From Allofournierella_A excrementavium (GTDB lineage Bacteria > Bacillota > Clostridia > Oscillospirales > Ruminococcaceae), in NCBI GenBank assembly GCA_019120375.1, contig DWVE01000057.1, positions 1-8,932 on the forward strand: a stretch of 8,932 nucleotides of DNA, read 5' to 3'. The notes below the pieces were generated by a model that ran no database searches, was not told where the DNA came from, and saw only the letters and a program-made list of their open reading frames with translations. Made by a program: the position numbers and the translations under genes. Positions 5,474 to 8,932 of the stretch are shown one piece after another (position 1 is the first letter of the stretch; every line of letters begins with the position of its first letter).

Positions 5474-5905
5474 ATGGAGAAATTATCCCGACGCGCGTCG
5501 CGCGAAAACGCCTTCCTGGCCGCCTTTGCCGCCACCTTTGACGACATGCCCCTGGACCAGGTGATCGAGCAGGCCAACGAGGCCGGCGACTACCCGCTGG
5601 ACGAGTTTGCCCAGGCCCTGCTGACCGCTTACTATGACCACAGCGCCGAGATCAACGACCTCATCCGCGCAAATCTGAAAGGCTGGACCCTGGAGCGCAT
5701 CCCCCGGGTCAACCTGACCGTGCTTCGCCTTGCCATCGCAGAGGCGGCCTACGGCCCGGAAAAGCTGCCCGGCGTTGCCATCAACGAAGCGGTGGAACTG
5801 ACCAAGAAATACGCCGACGAGACCGACTATCAGTTCGTCAACGGACTGCTGGGCAGTGTGGTGCGCCAGCTGGGCCTCGAAAGCGGCGAGCCCGCCCAGG
5901 TGTGA
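5474..5905 (+). CDS. nusB: Transcription antitermination factor NusB
   Basis: NusB (143 aa, within the usual 130-150) is a cytoplasmic RNA-binding protein. With S10 (NusE) it binds boxA in rRNA operons and supports antitermination and ribosome assembly. It is an all-helical protein. The visible conserved segments are the N-terminal basic SRRASRENAFLAAFA (5-19), the core WTLERIPRVNLTVLRLAIAE (71-90), and VAINEAVELTKKYADETDYQ (101-120) followed by FVNGLLG. ATG 5474 has AAAGGA six bases upstream; a GTG at 5459 in the same frame has no site of its own and overlaps this one. The next gene starts three bases after its stop. Confidence 0.96.
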   Translation: MEKLSRRASRENAFLAAFAATFDDMPLDQVIEQANEAGDYPLDEFAQALLTAYYDHSAEINDLIRANLKGWTLERIPRVNLTVLRLAIAEAAYGPEKLPGVAINEAVELTKKYADETDYQFVNGLLGSVVRQLGLESGEPAQV

Positions 5906-5908
5906 GCC

Positions 5909-6841
5909 ATGCTGACGCTGGGTTTTGATACGAGCAACTATGCAACCTCTTTGGCGGTGTACGACACCTGCTCCAAAGAGGTTGTTTGTGATAAAAAGAA
6001 GTTTTTGCCGGTGCGCCCCGGCCAGCTTGGCCTGCGCCAGAGCGATGCGCTGTTCCACCACACGGCAGCGCTTCCGGGCCTGCTGGAAGAGCTTGCCGCC
6101 GAGGCGGACCTGACAAAGATCGAGGCCGTGGGCGTCTCCGCCCGGCCCCGCCCGGTGGAAGGCTCTTATATGCCTTGCTTCCTTGCGGGCATCTCCTCTG
6201 CCACGGCGTTCAGCAAGGCGAAGGGCATCCCCCTCGTCCAGACCACCCACCAGCAGGGGCACATCGCGGCGGCGCTGTATGCCAGCAGGGACGAGAGCCT
6301 GTTTGAGCGGCAGGCGCTGGTCTTTCACGTCTCCGGCGGCACCACCGACCTCTTGCTCTGCCACGGCGCGGACAAGGTGGAGTGCATCGGCACCAGCACC
6401 GACCTCTACGCCGGACAGGCGGTGGACCGGGTGGGCGTGCGCCTGGGCTTTGCCTTTCCCGCCGGCGCGCAGGTGAGCGAGCTGGCGGCGCAGTGCACCG
6501 AGCGCATCCGCCCCAAGGCCAGCGTGAAGGGCACCCAGTGCAGCCTGTCCGGGCTGGAGAACCAGTGCAATCAGCTGCTGGCCGCGGGCAAAAGCCCGGC
6601 CTATGTGTGCCGGTATTGCCTTTTGTGTGTTGCCGAAACGGCTTACAGAATGGTCGTTGCCGCGCTGGAAGACCACCCCGGCCTGCCGGTGGTGTTTGCG
6701 GGCGGCGTCATGAGCAGCCACATCATCCAGAAAGAGCTGTCGGTGCGTCTGCCCGGCGCTCACTTTGTGCCCGGCCGCTTTTCCAGCGACAACGCCATCG
6801 GCGTCGCCCTGCTGGCGGCGCGGGAGGTGGCCCATGACTGA
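5909..6841 (+). CDS. Kae1/TsaD-like (peptidase M22 family) protein, divergent paralogue
   Basis: This 310-residue protein has the actin-like ATPase fold signature of the Kae1/TsaD/Gcp family, whose main member transfers threonylcarbamoyl to A37 of tRNA. It shows HQQGH at 114-118 (the HxxxH metal motif), VSGGTTDLLL (141-150; VSGGHTQL in TsaD), SLSGLEN (212-218; SFSGLKT), AGGVMSS (264-270; AGGVSAN) and SSDNAIG (292-298). H114, H118 and D294 align with the three metal ligands of Kae1. Departures from TsaD are the N-terminal SNYAT for SCDET, ARPRP for AGPGL, and Gln for Glu in the AGEAFDK motif. It is probably a paralogue with altered or unknown activity; a role as the main TsaD is unlikely but cannot be excluded. 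Its end overlaps xseA by eight bases. The old name, O-sialoglycoprotein endopeptidase, is not supported. Confidence 0.85.
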   Translation: MLTLGFDTSNYATSLAVYDTCSKEVVCDKKKFLPVRPGQLGLRQSDALFHHTAALPGLLEELAAEADLTKIEAVGVSARPRPVEGSYMPCFLAGISSATAFSKAKGIPLVQTTHQQGHIAAALYASRDESLFERQALVFHVSGGTTDLLLCHGADKVECIGTSTDLYAGQAVDRVGVRLGFAFPAGAQVSELAAQCTERIRPKASVKGTQCSLSGLENQCNQLLAAGKSPAYVCRYCLLCVAETAYRMVVAALEDHPGLPVVFAGGVMSSHIIQKELSVRLPGAHFVPGRFSSDNAIGVALLAAREVAHD

Positions 6842-8069
6842 TGTGATCGGCGTTTCCGCTCTGAACCGCTATGTGAAGTCCACGCTGGACAGCGACGGCT
6901 TCCTCTCGGATCTTGCCCTGCGGGGCGAGGTCAGCGGCTTTGTGAACCATGTGAAGAGCGGACACTGGTACTTTACCCTGAAAGACGAAAAGGCCAGCGT
7001 CAAAGCGGTGATGTTCCGCCAGGAGGCGCGCCGTCTGGGCTTTGTGCCCCAGGACGGCATGCGGGTGGTGGTGCGCTGCCGGGTCAGCCTTTACGAGGCC
7101 ACCGGCTCCTTCCAGGTCTACGTGCAGGACCTTTTCCCCGACGGGCTGGGCGCGGCGCAGCTGGCCTTTGACCAGCTGAAGGCGCGGCTGGAAGCGGAAG
7201 GTCTCTTCCGCCCGGAACACAAAAAGCCGCTGCCCGCTTATCCTGAGCGCATCGGCGTTGTCACCAGCGCCACCGGCGCCGCTTTGCAGGACATCCGCAA
7301 CGTGCTCAGCCGCCGCTGGCCGCTGGCCACGCTGCTGCTGGCAGGCGTGAACGTCCAGGGGCTCGCCGCCGCAGAGGAGATAAGCCGGGCCATCGCGGAA
7401 CTGGACGCCAGCGGCCTTGCGGACGTCATCATCGTGGCCCGGGGCGGCGGCTCCCGCGAGGACCTGTGGGTCTTCAACGACGAGCGCATCGCCCGTGCGG
7501 CCTACGCCTGCAAAACGCCCCTCATCAGCGCGGTGGGGCACGAGATCGACGTCTCCATCCTGGATTACGTGGCGGACCTGCGTGCCCCCACGCCCAGCGC
7601 TGCCGCAGAACTGGCCACCCCGGACCGGGAGGCCGAGCGGCAGAAGATATGCACGATTTTGTCAAATATTCATGAATATATGCATTCCAGGCTGAATTTG
7701 TGCTATAATGAACTTGCTGCGGCCCAGCAGACTGCCGGCCAGATCACCAGCGAGACGCACTGCCGCCCCAGGCGGGACAAGCTTCTGGCGTTCTGCGGGC
7801 AGTTGAGCGCCGCCAAAGCTGGTCTTATGGCGGAAAAGCGGCGGGAACTGGCGTCGGCCTGCGCGCTGGCCCATTCCCTGAGTCCCTATGCGGTGCTTGG
7901 CCGTGGCTACGCCATCCCTCGCAGCGAAGCGGGGGAGTGCATCCCGGTGGCATCGCTGCAGCCGGGGCAGTCTGTTCTGCTGCAGGGGCACGGCGCAAGC
8001 GCCCGCTGCCGGGTGGAACAGGTCATCCAGACACAGGAGGACACCGATGAAAAATCCCAAGAGCTTTGA
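6834..8069 (+). CDS. xseA: Exodeoxyribonuclease VII large subunit
   Basis: XseA (411 aa; 448-456 in Bacillus subtilis and Escherichia coli) is the catalytic large subunit of ExoVII, which degrades single-stranded DNA to oligonucleotides. An N-terminal OB-fold covers about residues 1-102 (SDLALRGEVSGFVNHVKSGH, WYFTLKD). The catalytic domain has ERIGVVTSATGAALQDI (138-154), ARGGGSREDLWVFNDE (202-217) and AVGHEIDVSILDYVADLRAP (233-252) followed by TPSAAAE. The family usually reads GHETD where this has GHEID. A coiled-coil arm follows (about 262-375), shorter than in Escherichia coli, then the SPYAVLGRGYAI ending. ATG 6834 has GGGAGG six bases upstream and overlaps the preceding gene, suggesting coupling. 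An AT-rich patch lies within the coiled-coil region. Confidence 0.96.
   Translation: MTDVIGVSALNRYVKSTLDSDGFLSDLALRGEVSGFVNHVKSGHWYFTLKDEKASVKAVMFRQEARRLGFVPQDGMRVVVRCRVSLYEATGSFQVYVQDLFPDGLGAAQLAFDQLKARLEAEGLFRPEHKKPLPAYPERIGVVTSATGAALQDIRNVLSRRWPLATLLLAGVNVQGLAAAEEISRAIAELDASGLADVIIVARGGGSREDLWVFNDERIARAAYACKTPLISAVGHEIDVSILDYVADLRAPTPSAAAELATPDREAERQKICTILSNIHEYMHSRLNLCYNELAAAQQTAGQITSETHCRPRRDKLLAFCGQLSAAKAGLMAEKRRELASACALAHSLSPYAVLGRGYAIPRSEAGECIPVASLQPGQSVLLQGHGASARCRVEQVIQTQEDTDEKSQEL
7666..7709 (+). promoter_or_regulatory. AT-rich palindrome plus extended -10 element inside xseA
   Basis: ATATTCATGAATAT (7666-7679) is a perfect 14-bp palindrome. TGCTATAAT (7701-7709) is a perfect extended -10 (TGN-TATAAT), 21 bases beyond the palindrome. 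Both sit within an AT-rich patch in an otherwise GC-rich gene. No good -35 is present (TGCATT at the 17-base position), but extended -10 promoters can do without one. If active, it would give an internal start driving xseB and ispA, with the palindrome in the -25 to -45 region as a possible operator. The bases also encode ordinary residues (NIHEYMH and CYNEL), so chance is a real alternative. Confidence 0.3.
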
Positions 8070-8274
8070 GGAGGGAATGACCCGCCTGCAGGACCTGCTG
8101 GACCGTCTTGCCAGCCCGGACACTCCGCTGGAGGAAGCCATTTCCCTTTACACCGAGACTGCCGCCCTGGCGGAGTACTGCACCGCCGCGCTGGACAAGG
8201 CTCAACTGAAGATGCAGACCATCGACGAGCGCATCGCGCAGCTTTCAAAGCCCCAGGAGGCGAGCGAAGGATGA
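8047..8274 (+). CDS. xseB: Exodeoxyribonuclease VII small subunit
   Basis: XseB (75 aa, typical length) forms the helical small subunit that binds the coiled-coil arm of XseA in ExoVII. The sequence has the family hallmarks: SFEEGMTRLQDLLDRLASPD (6-25), TPLEEAISLYTE (26-37), and a second helix with ALDKAQLKMQTIDE. ATG 8047 has a strong AGGAGG (8035-8040) six bases upstream that lies inside xseA. The gene overlaps the last 23 bases of xseA, which ties their translation together as expected for subunits of one enzyme. Its stop overlaps the next start as ATGA. Confidence 0.95.
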   Translation: MKNPKSFEEGMTRLQDLLDRLASPDTPLEEAISLYTETAALAEYCTAALDKAQLKMQTIDERIAQLSKPQEASEG

Positions 8275-8932
8275 ATTACCACCAGCAATACGACGCGTAT
8301 CTCCAGACCTTCAACGACCGGCTGACAGCCTGCTGTGACGCGTATCTGCCCCTGGGCAGCCAGGTGAATGAGGCCGCCCGTTACAGCCTCCTTGCCGGCG
8401 GCAAGCGGGTGCGGGCGGTGCTGTGCATGGCCGCCTGCGAACTGCTGGGCGGCGAGGCCCCGCAGGCGGCGCAGCTTGCCTGCGCGGTGGAGATGCTGCA
8501 CTGCTATTCTCTCATCCACGACGACCTGCCCTGCATGGACAACGACGATTATCGGCGGGGCAAGCCTTCCTGCCACAAGGCCTTCGGTGAAGCGACGGCT
8601 CTGCTGGCGGGCGATTTGCTGCTCACCGAGGCCTTTGAGGTCATCGCGGCCGCGCCCGTCAGCGAAACTGCCCGCGTCCGGGCCAGCGCAGCGCTGGCCC
8701 ACGGCGCCGGCAGCGCGGGGATGGTGCTGGGCCAGGAACTGGACCTTCGGTACGAAAGCCAGCCGGTGGGGGAGGAGACTCTCCGTCTGGTGCACCGCAA
8801 CAAGACCGGCGCGCTCATCAACGCAGCCATCCAGATGGGCGCCGCGGCCGCCGAGGGCGGCGAAGAGGACTGCCGCCGGCTGGAGCAGTTCGCCTATGAC
8901 CTGGGGCTCGTGTTCCAGATCGTGGACGACGT
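8271..8932 (+). CDS. ispA: Polyprenyl synthetase, probable farnesyl diphosphate synthase (3' end outside window)
   Basis: This is a short-chain trans-prenyl diphosphate synthase that condenses DMAPP/GPP with IPP to make C15 farnesyl diphosphate for undecaprenyl and quinone synthesis. 220 residues are present of about 295 expected. Visible motifs are LAGGKRVR (41-48), the first Asp-rich motif DDLPCMDNDD (84-93, bacterial DDx4D form), KAFGEATALLAGDLLL (103-118), GQELD (154-158), HRNKTG (175-180), and the start of the second Asp-rich motif (FQIVDD, 215-220) at the window edge. The start overlaps the xseB stop (ATGA), with AGGAGG at 8255-8260. In relatives dxs often follows. Exact chain length (C15 versus C20) is not decided by what is visible. 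Confidence 0.93.
   Translation, partial: MNYHQQYDAYLQTFNDRLTACCDAYLPLGSQVNEAARYSLLAGGKRVRAVLCMAACELLGGEAPQAAQLACAVEMLHCYSLIHDDLPCMDNDDYRRGKPSCHKAFGEATALLAGDLLLTEAFEVIAAAPVSETARVRASAALAHGAGSAGMVLGQELDLRYESQPVGEETLRLVHRNKTGALINAAIQMGAAAAEGGEEDCRRLEQFAYDLGLVFQIVDD

Noticed and set aside
5483..6835. Long minus-strand open frame of 450 codons opposite nusB and the Kae1-like gene
   Set aside because: It lies opposite two well-supported genes with conserved motifs. Its translation is rich in His, Arg, Ala and Gly, as expected when GC-rich codons are read in antisense, and shows no family motif.
1..8932. CRISPR arrays, tRNA or rRNA genes, prophage or defence genes
   Set aside because: No regularly spaced repeats, cloverleaf or rRNA-like segments were seen, and apart from the IS fragment every gene belongs to a conserved chromosomal family.

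Overview
The window is a compact, almost entirely plus-strand stretch of a GC-rich Firmicutes (Bacillota, Clostridia) chromosome. It carries a complete spoIIIAA-AH sporulation operon followed by the Asp23-nusB-(Kae1-like)-xseA-xseB-ispA housekeeping block. Gene content and order, high GC, strong GGAGG-type ribosome sites and frequent stop/start overlaps fit a Ruminococcaceae/Oscillospiraceae-type gut anaerobe (Faecalibacterium/Gemmiger/Subdoligranulum-like). That placement is inferred from protein style and GC only.

Region 1 (1-~290) is the 3' end of an IS200/IS605-family insertion sequence. It holds the C-terminus of a Y1 (HUH) transposase with its catalytic Tyr and metal-binding Gln, followed by a non-coding tail of four hairpins. 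The last hairpin is an 11-bp-arm palindrome typical of the structured ends of these elements. This stretch is much more AT-rich than the rest.

Region 2 (~280-4945) is the spoIIIA operon: AA (secretion-type ATPase), AB, AC, AD, AE (membrane proteins), AF, AG and AH (single- or double-pass anchors with extracytoplasmic domains). All eight genes are present, in canonical order and without frameshift. They are tightly packed: three adjacent pairs overlap or nearly overlap, and gaps are at most about 20 bases. They encode the mother-cell half of the feeding-tube channel that contacts SpoIIQ across the intermembrane space of the engulfed forespore. A sequence resembling a sigma-E promoter lies between the IS end and spoIIIAA.

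Region 3 (4946-8932) starts with a good sigma-A-type promoter (TTGTAG-17-TATAAT) and a small leader hairpin. Then come an Asp23/YqhY-like protein, NusB, a divergent Kae1/TsaD-like (peptidase M22) protein, both subunits of exonuclease VII, and a farnesyl/geranyl diphosphate synthase cut by the window end. In Bacillus subtilis the same neighbourhood is spoIIIAH-accB-accC-yqhY-nusB-folD-xseA-xseB-ispA-dxs. Here accBC is missing, and the Kae1-like gene occupies the place of folD.

Most of the window is well-conserved core genome. The points most worth a second look are the IS element abutting the sporulation promoter, the divergent Kae1 paralogue that keeps its metal ligands but has lost canonical TsaD loop residues, and an AT-rich patch inside xseA that combines a perfect 14-bp palindrome with an extended -10 promoter.
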